Below are positions 42,591-51,103 of a stretch of DNA of 64,000 nt, piece after piece (within the stretch, counting starts at the first letter, position 1; the number at the start of each line of letters is the position of its first letter). The DNA is taken from assembly GCF_001613425.1 (NCBI RefSeq), contig NZ_BDCI01000011.1, forward strand, positions 152,670 to 216,669, written 5' to 3'. The translations under genes were made by a program, and so were the position numbers. Under the pieces are notes generated by a model. That model searched no databases, was not told the origin of the DNA, and worked only from the letters and a program-made list of their open reading frames with translations. This DNA is from Nocardia vulneris. Lineage in GTDB: Bacteria > Actinomycetota > Actinomycetes > Mycobacteriales > Mycobacteriaceae.

Positions 42591-43334
42591 CTAGGCCCGC
42601 CAGAGCTGCGCACCCGCGCGGGAGACGACGATGTTGGGCACCACGGCATTGCGGGACAGGCGCGTGATCGCCAGCACCAGTTCGGCGATGTCCCCGGTGG
42701 TCAGCATCGCCGACGCGGCGAGCACGTCGCGTTTCCACGCCGTCATATCGGTGTCGACATAGCCGGGGGAGATCGCGGTCGCGCTGACGCCGTTGTCGGA
42801 CTCCTCGAGCGAAACGGTTTCGCAGAGCGAGATCAACGCGGCCTTGGTCGCGCCGTACGCGGCCAAGCCCGCTTCGCCCGCGACGCCGGTGATGGAGGCG
42901 AGCGCAACGATTTTCGCGCCACGATGCGGGTCGTCGGCGGCGCTCTTGCGGAGCAGGGGGAGCGCGGACTGGATGAGCGCGAGGGGAGCGCGGAAGTTCA
43001 CGTCCAGCATCCGCTCATAGCTTTTCGGCGGCATCTCGGCGACCGTGCCCGCGGTGCCGGTACCCGCGCTGAGCACCAGCGCGTGCAGGCCGTCGAAGCG
43101 GTCCGCGTGCGCCCGTACCAGTTTCCGGACCTGCGCGGGGTCGTTCATCTGCGCGACAACGGGATTCACCGCGGCCCCCGTTTCCGCGTGCAGGCGGTGC
43201 GCCGTCTCGTCGAGCGTGTCCTTGTTCCGTGCCGCGATGGTCAAGCCGTAACCCTCGGCGGCCAGGCGGCGCGCCACCTCGGCGCCGATGCCGCGGGAAC
43301 CGCCGGTGACCAGCGCGCTGCGGGCCGCGCTCAT
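42591..43334 (-). CDS. short-chain dehydrogenase/reductase
   Basis: A 247-residue SDR with NAD(P) motif LVTGGSRGIGAEVARRL, LSAGTG in place of NNAG, and the catalytic Ser-Tyr-Lys in ALASITGVAGEAGLAAYGATKAAL (split here: Ser in ALASITG, YGATK). The C-terminal part has AISPGYVDTDM. ATG overlaps the stop of the APH-like gene (43331-43334), so it is the last gene of a thiolase-APH-SDR operon that probably handles an acyl-CoA or its hydroxy derivative. Confidence 0.92.
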   Translation of the reverse strand: MSAARSALVTGGSRGIGAEVARRLAAEGYGLTIAARNKDTLDETAHRLHAETGAAVNPVVAQMNDPAQVRKLVRAHADRFDGLHALVLSAGTGTAGTVAEMPPKSYERMLDVNFRAPLALIQSALPLLRKSAADDPHRGAKIVALASITGVAGEAGLAAYGATKAALISLCETVSLEESDNGVSATAISPGYVDTDMTAWKRDVLAASAMLTTGDIAELVLAITRLSRNAVVPNIVVSRAGAQLWRA

Positions 43335-44344
43335 CCGAGGGTCTCCAGGCCGATGTCGAGCAGCAGCGGGACGGCCGCGCCGATTGTGGCGAAACCATCG
43401 CCGACGGTCTTGCCCGCGAGAAAACGCTGATGGATGCCCTCGGCGATGACCGCCAGCTTGAAATAGCCGAGCGCGCGATAGAACGGCAGCTGATCGAGGG
43501 CGAAACCGGTGGCGCCGGCATATCGTTCGGCGACCTCGTCGCTGCTCGGGAAACCGGGATTCGCGCTCGGGGCATGCCGGACGCCGAGCACCGGCTCGCA
43601 GCGATTGTCCCAATAGACCTGCAGCAGGCCGAGATCGGCGAGTGGGTCGCCGAGCGTGGCCATCTCCCAGTCCACGACCGCGGCGATCCGGCCGGGGTCG
43701 GTACGGTCCACGATCGTGTTGTCCAGGCGATAGTCGCCGTGCACGATGGTCTCGGCCGCCTGCTCGGGCACCGTGCGCCGCAGGGCCTCGGTGAGCCGGT
43801 CCAGTGCGTCGAGCTCCCGGGTGGCGACCCGATCCCATTGGCCGTGCCAGCGTTTCACCTGCCGACCCAGATATCCCGCGGGACGGCCGAATTCGGTGAG
43901 TCCGACGGCGGCGTAGTCGACCGCGTGCAAGGCGGCGAGGGTATCCACGAGGGCGTTGCCCGTGGCCCGCGCCTGCTCGGTGGTGAGTGCGGCCGTCTGG
44001 TCCCCGTCCTGCAGGACCAGGCCGTCCACGAACGAGACCACCGCGAACGGGACGCCGATCACCGCGGTGTCCGCGCACAGCGCGATCGCCTGCGCGACCG
44101 GGACATTCGTGTCGCGCAGGGCCGCGACGACACGGTATTCCCTGGCCATGTCGTGCGCGGTCGGGGTGAGCGGGCCGAGCGGCGGGCGGCGCAGCACCCA
44201 GTCGTGCGTGCCGTCGCTCAGCCGGTAGGTGAGATTCGACTTGCCGCCCTGCAGCAGTGTCGCGGTCAGCGGGCCCGCCGTGTCCGGGACATGCTGCTCG
44301 AAATACTGTTGCAGCGCAGGAAGATCCAGACCCGTGGGCGTCAT
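43331..44344 (-). CDS. APH/ACAD10-like phosphotransferase family protein
   Basis: The 337-residue protein has an aminoglycoside-phosphotransferase-like kinase fold: LLQGGKSNLTYRLSDGTHDW near the start, HDMAREYRVVAALRDTNVPV, the catalytic loop IVHGDYRLDNTIV and the metal Asp in VVDWEMATLGDPLADLG. This branch (like FadE36/ACAD10 kinase domains) acts on hydroxylated acyl-CoA or alcohols in fatty acid or sterol breakdown rather than on antibiotics. Start overlaps the thiolase stop (ATGA), the end overlaps the SDR start. Confidence 0.87.
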   Translation of the reverse strand: MTPTGLDLPALQQYFEQHVPDTAGPLTATLLQGGKSNLTYRLSDGTHDWVLRRPPLGPLTPTAHDMAREYRVVAALRDTNVPVAQAIALCADTAVIGVPFAVVSFVDGLVLQDGDQTAALTTEQARATGNALVDTLAALHAVDYAAVGLTEFGRPAGYLGRQVKRWHGQWDRVATRELDALDRLTEALRRTVPEQAAETIVHGDYRLDNTIVDRTDPGRIAAVVDWEMATLGDPLADLGLLQVYWDNRCEPVLGVRHAPSANPGFPSSDEVAERYAGATGFALDQLPFYRALGYFKLAVIAEGIHQRFLAGKTVGDGFATIGAAVPLLLDIGLETLG

Positions 44345-45510
44345 CCGAGCCGCTCGATGATGGTGGCGTTGGCCAGCCCGCCCGCCTCGCACATGGTCTG
44401 CAGGCCGAAGCGGCCGCCGGTCTGTTCGAGATGGTTCACCAGGGTGGCCAGGATGCGGGTGCCCGACGCGCCGAGCGGGTGGCCGAGGGCGATCGCGCCG
44501 CCGCGCGGGTTCAGCTTGGCGGGGTCCGCGCCGAGTTCGTGCTGCCACACCAGCGGCACCGGGGCGAACGCCTCGTTCACCTCGTAGGCGTCGATCTCGT
44601 CGATGGTCAGCCCGGCCCGCGCCAGCGCCTTGCGGGTGGCGGGCACGACCGCGGTGAGCATCAGCAGCGGATCGTCGCCGACCACGGCGAAGGAGTGGAA
44701 GCGGGCACGGGGACGCAGACCCAGCTTGGTCGCCGCCGCCTCGCTCATGATCAACGCCGCCGAGGCGCCGTCGGTCAGCGGCGACGAGTTGCCCGGCGTG
44801 ATGGACCAGTCGATCTCCGGGAAGCGCTGGGTGAACCGGTCGTCCACGAAGGCGGGCCGCAGTGCGGCCAGACCCGCAGCGGTGGTGCTGGGGCGGATCG
44901 TCTCGTCCGCGGTCAATGTGCCCGCCGCGAGCAGTTCGTGGTCGAAACCGCCCGCGGCGGCCGTCTCGGCGGCCAGCCGGTGCGAACGCGCGGCGAACTC
45001 GTCGAGCGACGCCCGGTCGAACTTCCAGCGCGCGCTGATCACCTCCGCCGCGATCCCTTGCTGCACAAGGCCTTCGGGGTAGCGGTGGGCCAGCGGGCCC
45101 TGGTTCGGATCCTTGCCCTGCGCGTTGGAGAACATCGGCGCGCGGCTCATCGACTCCACACCGCACGCGATCGCGATGTCGTACGCCCCGGAGATCACCC
45201 CCTGCGCGGCGAAGTGCGCCGCCTGCTGACTCGACCCGCACTGCCGATCCACCGTCGTGGCGGGCACCGACTCCGGGAAGCCCGCCGCGAGTGCCGCCGT
45301 CCGGCTGATGTTGAACGCCTGCTCACCGCTCTGCGTCACGCACCCGCCGACGACATCGTCGATCAGCGCCGGGTCCAAGTCGTTGCGCGCCACCAGCTCG
45401 CGCAACACCCCCGCCAGCAAGGTCGCCGGATGTACGTCGGCGAGCCCACCCCCGGCCTTGCCCTTGCCCGACGGCGTGCGCACCACATCAACGATTACGG
45501 CGGACCCCAT
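44341..45510 (-). CDS. acetyl-CoA acetyltransferase/3-ketoacyl-CoA thiolase
   Basis: A 389-residue thiolase with all catalytic elements: the nucleophile Cys in VDRQCGSSQQAAHF (about residue 90), NEAFAPVPLVW, GGAIALGHPLGASGTR with the general-base His, and CEAGGLANATI with the second Cys. FadA-type degradative thiolases cleave 3-ketoacyl-CoA. GGAGAGG precedes ATG 45510. It is the first gene of the three-gene operon and has palindromic DNA just upstream (45525-45559). Confidence 0.93.
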   Translation of the reverse strand: MGSAVIVDVVRTPSGKGKAGGGLADVHPATLLAGVLRELVARNDLDPALIDDVVGGCVTQSGEQAFNISRTAALAAGFPESVPATTVDRQCGSSQQAAHFAAQGVISGAYDIAIACGVESMSRAPMFSNAQGKDPNQGPLAHRYPEGLVQQGIAAEVISARWKFDRASLDEFAARSHRLAAETAAAGGFDHELLAAGTLTADETIRPSTTAAGLAALRPAFVDDRFTQRFPEIDWSITPGNSSPLTDGASAALIMSEAAATKLGLRPRARFHSFAVVGDDPLLMLTAVVPATRKALARAGLTIDEIDAYEVNEAFAPVPLVWQHELGADPAKLNPRGGAIALGHPLGASGTRILATLVNHLEQTGGRFGLQTMCEAGGLANATIIERLG

Positions 45511-45524
45511 AGCCCTCTCCGATC

Positions 45525-45559
45525 AACTTAAGTTACCTGCGATTCTCGTCTAAGTTAAC
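45525..45559. promoter_or_regulatory. candidate operator of the thiolase operon
   Basis: AACTTAAGTT (45525-45534) is a perfect palindrome; TAAGTTA occurs at 45529-45535 and again at 45551-45557 within CTAAGTTAAC, 22 bases apart (two helical turns). In a G+C-rich genome this A+T-rich symmetric cluster 15 bases before the thiolase start is a good TetR-type operator candidate. Confidence 0.45.
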
Positions 45560-45613
45560 ACGGATTCGCACAGTTGCCGCCGTTGATGGATCACTCGTCC
45601 CGGAGTTCCGACG

Positions 45614-46087
45614 TCAGAGGTCGAAGACCGCAGCCAGTGATTCGGCGACCACGGCCCGCTCGATCCAGCTCTCCAACTGTTCGGTGTCGGTGCAGGCCAT
45701 GATGCGGGTGTGGAGGTCGTCGGGGACGTCGAAGCGACGCACGGCGAGAATTCGAAGCAGCGACTTCGCTTCACCTTTCGCCTCGCCTTCCGCGCGCCCC
45801 TGATCCAGCAGGCCGTCCATGAATTCGTCGCGGTAGATGGAGCTGGCCATGAGTTCCTCCAGGGCTTTGGTGGCCGCGTCCGAGGCGGCATGCCGGACAA
45901 AACGAGTGTAGGTGTTGCGGGTCTCCCGATCGAGGTCGGCGAGGTTGTCGAGAACCATGCGCCGGGTGGCGTCATCGTCCAGATCGAGGGCGGAGGCTCG
46001 GCATGGCACGCAGCGTGCCAGCCGGTACCGACAAGTTCTGGGGCTCAAGGGTTTTCGGGTATGCGACACGCCGTGGACATTGCGCAC
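45614..46087 (-). pseudogene. 3' remnant of an Rpn/YhgA-like (DUF4351-type) protein
   Basis: The open frame of 157 residues corresponds, from about residue 35, only to the C-terminal third of a family of roughly 290 residues common in actinobacteria: RRMVLDNLADLDRETRNTYT, then a GRAEGEAKGEAKSLLRILAV linker and RFDVPDDLHTRIMACTDTEQ followed by a short helix. The N-terminal PD-(D/E)XK nuclease-like part is absent and the first 35 codons look like random sequence. Family identity is from memory. The truncation suggests a decayed, horizontally moving gene between two stable operons. Confidence 0.6.
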
Positions 46088-46142
46088 CGATTATGCGCTC
46101 GGCTCGGCGGAGCGCCTGCTCGGACCTTCGTGGTACTGCGAT

Positions 46143-47192
46143 TCAGGACGGATAGGTGTGTGTTTCGGTGGCTTTTACTGCGGCCCAGAGTCGGGTGCCG
46201 GGTTGCAGGCGGAGGTCGGCGACGGTGGCGGGGGTGACGTCGGCGAGGACGGGTGGGGCGCCGTCGAGGCGGACGCGGATGGTGTGGGCGTGCTGTTCCA
46301 GGCCGGCGATGGTGACGGGCCAGGTGTTGCGCTGGCTGCCGGCGGGTTGTTCGGGGTGCAGGCTGACGGCGGTCGGCGGGAAGGCCACGTGCACCGGGCC
46401 GGTGCCGGGTTCGGCGACGGTGAGGGTGCCGCCCGCGTCGAGTTCGACCGTGGTGCCCTCGGCTCGGCCGCGATACAGGTTGAGGCCCACCAGGTTTGCC
46501 ACATAGTCGGAGCGCGGCCGCCGCGCGACCTCGCTCGGCGCCCCCTCCTGCACGACCCGGCCGTGCTCCAGGATGATCAGCCGGTCGGCCAGCACCATCG
46601 CGTCGAGCGGATCGTGCGTGACGAGCACCGTGTGACCCGGATAGTCGGCGAGGTGACGGGCCAGGTCGGCGCGCACGCGCAGCCGGGTACTCGCGTCGAG
46701 CGCGGCCAGCGGCTCGTCCAGGAGCAGCAGCGCGGGCTCGGTGGCCAAAGCCCGTGCCAGCGCGACGCGCTGCGCCTGCCCGCCGGACAGCGCACGCGGT
46801 TTCGCCTGCGCCTGCTCGGCGAGCCCCACCCGGTCCAGCCACTGCGCGGCTCGCTCCCGGGCGGCCGCGCGCCGGCTGCCGCGCGCCCGCAACCCGAACG
46901 CGACATTGTCCACGGCGCTGAGGTGACCGAACAGCAGATAGTCCTGGAACACCACGCCGACCTCGCGGCGTTCGGCGGGCACGAACACCTTCGGCGGTGC
47001 GTCCCAGACGTTTTCGCCGATTCGCAGCGCACCGGCGGTCAGCGGCGTCAGCCCCGCCAGTGCCCGCAGCGCGGTGGTCTTGCCCGCGCCGTTGGGGCCG
47101 AGCAGGGCGACGACTTCCCCGGGCGCCACGCGAAACCGCAGATCGAGCTCGAATTGTCCACGAGTGACCCGCAGTTCGGCGGCCAGGCTCAT
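46143..47192 (-). CDS. modC: molybdate ABC transporter ATP-binding protein with TOBE domain
   Basis: The 349-residue protein has a complete ABC domain: Walker A LLGPNGAGKTT, Q loop VGVVFQDYLLFGHL, signature ALSGGQAQRVALARALA, Walker B ALLLLDEPLAALD and VLVTHDPLDAM. A TOBE/Mop domain follows from about residue 285 (RNTWPVTIAGLEQHAHTIRV, WAAVKATETHTYPS). ModC energises molybdate import. ATG overlaps the modB stop (47189-47192). Confidence 0.95.
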   Translation of the reverse strand: MSLAAELRVTRGQFELDLRFRVAPGEVVALLGPNGAGKTTALRALAGLTPLTAGALRIGENVWDAPPKVFVPAERREVGVVFQDYLLFGHLSAVDNVAFGLRARGSRRAAARERAAQWLDRVGLAEQAQAKPRALSGGQAQRVALARALATEPALLLLDEPLAALDASTRLRVRADLARHLADYPGHTVLVTHDPLDAMVLADRLIILEHGRVVQEGAPSEVARRPRSDYVANLVGLNLYRGRAEGTTVELDAGGTLTVAEPGTGPVHVAFPPTAVSLHPEQPAGSQRNTWPVTIAGLEQHAHTIRVRLDGAPPVLADVTPATVADLRLQPGTRLWAAVKATETHTYPS

Positions 47193-47986
47193 ACCGCGCC
47201 TCGAATCCACCGCTCGCGCAACGCGACCAGCACCGCCACCGACACGGTGAGCAGCACCAGGCTGAGCACGATCGCGTCCTCGGGGTCGGATTCCAGGGCG
47301 AGGTAGACCGCGAGCGGCATGGTGGTGGTCTTGCCGGGGAAGTTGCCGGCGAAGGTGATCGTGGCCCCGAATTCGCCGAGCGCCCGCGCCCAGCACAGCA
47401 CCCCGCCCGCGACGACGCCGGGCAGCACCGAGGGCAGCGTGACCCGCCGGAAGGTCAGCCAGCGCGAGGCCCCCAGGGTGGCCGCCGCCTCTTCGAAGCG
47501 GGGATCCGCCGCCCGCAGCGCGCCTTCCACCGAGATCACCAGGAACGGCATCGCGACGAACGCTTCCGCGACGATCACCCCGGCGGTCGTGAAAGGTAGT
47601 GAGACGCCGAACCATTCGTACAGATACCGCCCGATCAACCCGCGCCTGCCCAGCACGAGCAGCAGCGCGACACCGCCGACCACCGGCGGCAGCACCAGGG
47701 GCACGGTGACCAGAGCGCGGAGCACCCCGCGTCCCGGGAGGTCGCCGCGCGCGAGCAGCCACGCCAGCGGTATGCCGAACACCAGGCAGAGCACCGTCGC
47801 CGAGCTCGCACACACCAGCGAAAGTTGCAGGGCCTGACCGACTTCGGCGTTGAACAGGCGATCCGGCAGGCCACGCCACGGCGTCCGCCACAGCAGACCG
47901 GCCAGTGGCACCAGTAGGAAGGCCAGCGCGCACAGCGCGGGTAGCAGCAGGACGAGCGGTCGCCGCCCCGTGGCCGTCCGGGTCAC
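47189..47986 (-). CDS. modB: molybdate ABC transporter permease
   Basis: A 265-residue permease with five to six helices and the BPD cytoplasmic EAA loop: FEEAAATLGASRWLTFRRVT followed by LPSVLPGVVAG. VTVPLVLPPVVGGVALLLVL and LGEFGATITFAGNFPGKTTT are characteristic of ModB. GTG 47986 overlaps the modA stop. Part of the regulator-modA-modB-modC operon. Confidence 0.95.
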   Translation of the reverse strand: MTRTATGRRPLVLLLPALCALAFLLVPLAGLLWRTPWRGLPDRLFNAEVGQALQLSLVCASSATVLCLVFGIPLAWLLARGDLPGRGVLRALVTVPLVLPPVVGGVALLLVLGRRGLIGRYLYEWFGVSLPFTTAGVIVAEAFVAMPFLVISVEGALRAADPRFEEAAATLGASRWLTFRRVTLPSVLPGVVAGGVLCWARALGEFGATITFAGNFPGKTTTMPLAVYLALESDPEDAIVLSLVLLTVSVAVLVALRERWIRGAV

Positions 47987-48774
47987 GGGTTGTCGAATCC
48001 CGCCTCGGTGAACACGGCGCGAGCCTGCGGCGACTGCACGAACTCGACGAACGCGGCGGCCGCGGCCGCGTTGGGGGCGTGCGCGAGCGGCGCGATCGGA
48101 TAGTCGTTGATCGCCTTGCCCGACTCCGCGAAGTCGATGCCTGCCACCTGGTCGCCCGCCGCCTGCACATCGGTCCGGTAGACCAGCGCCGCATCGACCT
48201 CGTTCAGCTTGACCTTGGTCAGCACCGCTTTCACGTCGGCTTCGCGGGTGTCGGGCTGCGGGGTGACGCGCGCGGCCTCGAAGACGGTTTTGGCAGCGGC
48301 GCCGCACGGCACCTGTTCGGCGCACAGCGCGAGCTTCGGTTCGGTCTTGCCGAAGTCGGCCAGGCCGGTGATATGGCCGGGATTGCCCTTGGGAACCGCG
48401 ATCTCGAGCCGGTTGCGCACGAAGGTGACCGGCGCGACGGTCACCTCTCCTTTGTCCTTGACCTGCTGCATGTTCTTCGGCGCGGCCGAGGCGAAGACAT
48501 CGGCGGGGGCACCCTGGTTGATCTGCTCGGCCAGCGCCGAGCTGGCGCCGAAGCTGTAGACCACCTTGACACCGGGATGCGCGGCCTCGAACTGCTTGCC
48601 GAGTTCGGTGAAGGTCTCGGTCAGCGAGGCCGCGGCGAACACCGTGACGGTGCCGCCGATCCCGCCCGGGCCCGCGGGCGCGGCCTTGTCGTCCGAGCCG
48701 CAACCGGCCAGGCTCAACACGACGACGCCGACCAGGGCGGCGCTACTCAACGAACGAAACATGCTCGACCTCAT
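47983..48774 (-). CDS. modA: molybdate-binding lipoprotein
   Basis: The 263-residue protein has a lipoprotein signal (LVGVVVLSLAGCGSDD) and the ModA fold: VTVFAAASLTETFTELGKQF, YSFGASSALAEQINQGAPAD, VFASAAPKNMQQV, VDAALVYRTDVQAAGDQV. Oxyanion ligands are expected from the AAASL and GASS Ser residues. ATG 48774 has GGAAAG upstream and overlaps the regulator stop; ATG 48762 is an alternative start. Confidence 0.94.
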   Translation of the reverse strand: MRSSMFRSLSSAALVGVVVLSLAGCGSDDKAAPAGPGGIGGTVTVFAAASLTETFTELGKQFEAAHPGVKVVYSFGASSALAEQINQGAPADVFASAAPKNMQQVKDKGEVTVAPVTFVRNRLEIAVPKGNPGHITGLADFGKTEPKLALCAEQVPCGAAAKTVFEAARVTPQPDTREADVKAVLTKVKLNEVDAALVYRTDVQAAGDQVAGIDFAESGKAINDYPIAPLAHAPNAAAAAAFVEFVQSPQARAVFTEAGFDNP

Positions 48775-49172
48775 CAGCTTTCCGGAATCTCGACGACGAC
48801 GTGCGTGGATTTGACCGAGGCCACCGCGACGCTGCCGACCTCTAGCCCGAGCTCGTCGACGGATTCCCGGCTCAGCAGCGAGACCAGCCGGAACGGACCG
48901 GCCTGCATCTCCACCTGTGCCATCACGGTGTCCTTGACCACCCGCGTCACGATGCCGCGCAGGCGGTTGCGGGCCGAGGCGGCAACGGTGACCCCCGGTT
49001 CCGGCGTCTCGGCGGTGGCCTGGAGGAACTCCGCCAGCTCCCGGCCGCGGACGCCCTTGCGCCCGTTGCCGAGCTGGATCGCGGTCAGCTTGCCCTGATC
49101 GATCCACCGGCGCACGGTGTCATCGCTGACGCCCGCCAGCACCGCTACCTCGCTGATCCGCAAATTCGACAC
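48774..49172 (-). CDS. molybdate-responsive regulator: MerR/excisionase-type HTH fused to one Mop domain
   Basis: The 132-residue protein has an N-terminal BldC/excisionase-like helix-turn-helix (ISEVAVLAGVSDDTVRRWID, QGKLTAIQL) and, from about residue 65, a Mop domain (RNRLRGIVTRVVKDTVMAQV, then ELGLEVGSVAVASVKSTHVV). This is the actinobacterial counterpart of ModE. It is first in the mod operon. GTG 49172 has no ribosome site but stands seven bases after a perfect -10 box, so the mRNA is probably leaderless. A 20-bp palindrome lies just upstream. Confidence 0.88.
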   Translation of the reverse strand: MSNLRISEVAVLAGVSDDTVRRWIDQGKLTAIQLGNGRKGVRGRELAEFLQATAETPEPGVTVAASARNRLRGIVTRVVKDTVMAQVEMQAGPFRLVSLLSRESVDELGLEVGSVAVASVKSTHVVVEIPES

Positions 49173-49179
49173 AGAGGGC

Positions 49180-49185
49180 AGTATA
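49180..49185 (-). promoter_or_regulatory. -10 box of the mod operon, leaderless start
   Basis: TATACT reads on the minus strand from 49185 to 49180. Transcription would begin about seven bases later at the GTG of the HTH-Mop regulator (49172). No -35 is evident upstream, where the palindrome sits, suggesting regulator-dependent use. Confidence 0.55.
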
Positions 49186-49204
49186 TTTCCGCATCTGCGG
49201 AAAT
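49185..49204. promoter_or_regulatory. 20-bp perfect palindrome, operator of the mod operon
   Basis: ATTTCCGCA-TC-TGCGGAAAT (9-2-9) abuts the -10 box of the mod operon. It is the natural site for the HTH-Mop regulator encoded directly downstream. Confidence 0.65.
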
Positions 49205-49475
49205 CAAGGGGTCAGTTGTCGGAGCGGCAGGACGCGACCGGTATCTCCGGAATGAGCCTGCTGTGGCCACTGTGACGAGGGCCGCGGTGAACTCCCTCAC
49301 AGTGGCCGCATGGCCATTGCCCGCCAGGTCCGCCGAAACCGCCTTCCGGGCATGCCTTTTCATGGGATGACCGCGTGGGTGCCGGGCGCTCCAGCACCGC
49401 TCGAGCAGCGCGTATGCCACCGTCGATCACTACATTGAAGGGGATTTCGCAGTCCCATCTGATGGAGGAATTTCG
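49205..49475. other. intergenic region, no further gene seen
   Basis: With the operator region above, about 300 bases separate the mod regulator (minus) from the 34-codon ORF (plus). I find only weak promoter-like DNA (TACATT at 49431-49436, no good -35) and the ribosome site GGAGGA (49464-49469). Confidence 0.5.
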
Positions 49476-49580
49476 GTGCCGCTTATCGATCTGGGTTCGT
49501 CCGCGTTGAATCTGGCGAACGTAGTCACGTCCATTGCCGCCAACATCACCTATCTGCTGCAGGCCTGGCACGTCATCTAG
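49476..49580 (+). CDS. 34-residue hydrophobic/amphipathic small protein, unknown
   Basis: GTG 49476 follows an excellent ribosome site (GGAGGA, six bases away) and opens a 34-codon frame: starts MPLIDLGSSALNLANVV, ends NITYLLQAWHVI. It contains no Arg or Lys, one Asp, and could form a single amphipathic or membrane helix. Its TAG overlaps the stop of the convergent PucR gene (CTAG at 49577-49580). No family recognised. The ribosome site and the clean hydrophobic composition argue for a real small protein. Confidence 0.55.
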   Translation: MPLIDLGSSALNLANVVTSIAANITYLLQAWHVI

Positions 49581-50842
49581 ACGAGGTGCTGTCCCGGCGG
49601 CGTCGCGGCCTTCGCGTCGGCCGCCGGGAACAGGCGATGGATCAGCGCCGCCGCGGCGAGTAGCCGCGATCCGTCGGGTTCGCCGGGATCGATGCCGGTG
49701 AGTTCGGCGATGCGGCGCAGGCGGTAGCTGAAGGTATTGGGGTGGATGTGGATGCCCGCTGCCGCGGTCTTGCGGTCGGCGCCGTGGCGCAGATGCGCGT
49801 CGAGGGCTTCGATGAGGTGGGGACTGTCCAGGATCGGCGTGATCCGCTCGGCCAATCGGTCCCGGGCCGGTCCGGGGCGGGTGAGCTGATATTCGAGTAG
49901 CAGATCATCGAGGCGATAGCAGCCCGCCGGTCGGCCCAGCAGGCGGGCCAATTCGGCGAGTTCGGTGGCTTCGCGCGCGATCTGCGGTACCGATTCCCTG
50001 GCGACGCAACGATATTCGGTGACGAACACCGCGACGCCGAAGTGCCCGGCGAGTTCGGCCGCGAGCTGTTCGTAGGGCTGTTCGGCGGGATCGTGCTCGG
50101 TACCGGTGGGCAACAGGGCGATGCCGGTCGAGCCGTCGAAGGTGGCCAGCGCCGTGGTGCCCGCGAGCGCGTCCAGGGTGCGCTGCAGAATTCTGATCCG
50201 GCGCCTGCTGATGAGCCCGGCGACGGCGCTCGGGTGATCTTCGTGGCGAATGTGAATGGCCAGCACCGTGTATCGCTCCGCGAGCGCGGTATCGGCGCGC
50301 GCGGCCAGTTCTTCGGCGGGCAGCCCGCCGAGCAGTGCCGCGCACAGTGCGCGGCGCGCCTCGCGTTCGGTGTGATAGATGGACTGCTCGACCTCGGCGT
50401 AGGTCTCGACGACGGTGATGTTGATGTGCATCAGCAGTTCGAGCAGCCTGCTGCCGACGACGACCAACTCGTCCAGCTCGGCGGCGCCCGCCATGGCCGC
50501 CGCCTCGTGCAATACCGACTGGGCGGAGCCGTGCATCGCTTCGATCAACAGCGACAACGGAATACGGTCCTCGGCGTGCCGCTGGGCGACCGGCACGACG
50601 AATGCCGCCACCTCGGCCCTGGTGAATTCCCGCTGTTCGCCGATGGCCTGCAGGACGGCGCGGCCGCACGCGTAGATCGCGGGCAGCACCTCGGCGGTGA
50701 AATGTCCTTCCGGCAGATCCGCCGTGGGCGCGGTGGTGCCGAGTCCGGCGGCCAGCATGCGTTCGGAGATCTGCGGCCAGCGGGTGAGCAGCCGGGTCAC
50801 CAGCGGGGCGCGATCGGTCGGCGGCGAAAGCAGGGCGGACAT
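49577..50842 (-). CDS. PucR/CdaR-type transcriptional regulator
   Basis: A 421-residue regulator of the actinobacterial PucR type: an N-terminal helical domain (GHFTAEVLPAIYACGRAVLQ, HAEDRIPLSLLIEAMHGSAQ), a central GGDEF-like region (FDGSTGIALLPTGTEHD) and the C-terminal HTH_30 (DAHLRHGADRKTAAAGIHIH then PNTFSYRLRRIAELTGIDP). Related genes control lipid, purine or phenolic metabolism, often from a neighbour. The divergent lipase gene 260 bases away is the obvious candidate target. ATG 50842 is used; the frame upstream to 51004 lacks coding character. Confidence 0.88.
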   Translation of the reverse strand: MSALLSPPTDRAPLVTRLLTRWPQISERMLAAGLGTTAPTADLPEGHFTAEVLPAIYACGRAVLQAIGEQREFTRAEVAAFVVPVAQRHAEDRIPLSLLIEAMHGSAQSVLHEAAAMAGAAELDELVVVGSRLLELLMHINITVVETYAEVEQSIYHTEREARRALCAALLGGLPAEELAARADTALAERYTVLAIHIRHEDHPSAVAGLISRRRIRILQRTLDALAGTTALATFDGSTGIALLPTGTEHDPAEQPYEQLAAELAGHFGVAVFVTEYRCVARESVPQIAREATELAELARLLGRPAGCYRLDDLLLEYQLTRPGPARDRLAERITPILDSPHLIEALDAHLRHGADRKTAAAGIHIHPNTFSYRLRRIAELTGIDPGEPDGSRLLAAAALIHRLFPAADAKAATPPGQHLV

Positions 50843-51103
50843 GTGCCGATTGTTTCCAACGACAGGTTTGTGCGGCAAGGTAACCGGCACATCGGGCGAA
50901 ACTTTGGTGCGCGCAACAATTTCGCCGTCCGATTGTTCTCGCCGACGTGCAGTGACATCGCCACGTGGAGCGCCATAGATTCGATTATGTCTCCGATATG
51001 GCACACATCACAGTGGATGGCCGTTGTGATCCACAGAACAGCTTGTGGCACCGGCTGATTCGCATACGGAGCGCGAAATCGTTTGATGGGAATGTGAACT
51101 GAC

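Noticed and set aside
49212..49571. 119-codon minus-strand frame opposite the 34-codon ORF
   Set aside because: It has no ribosome site, mixed composition and no recognisable domain; the plus-strand small ORF explains the coding-like signal better.
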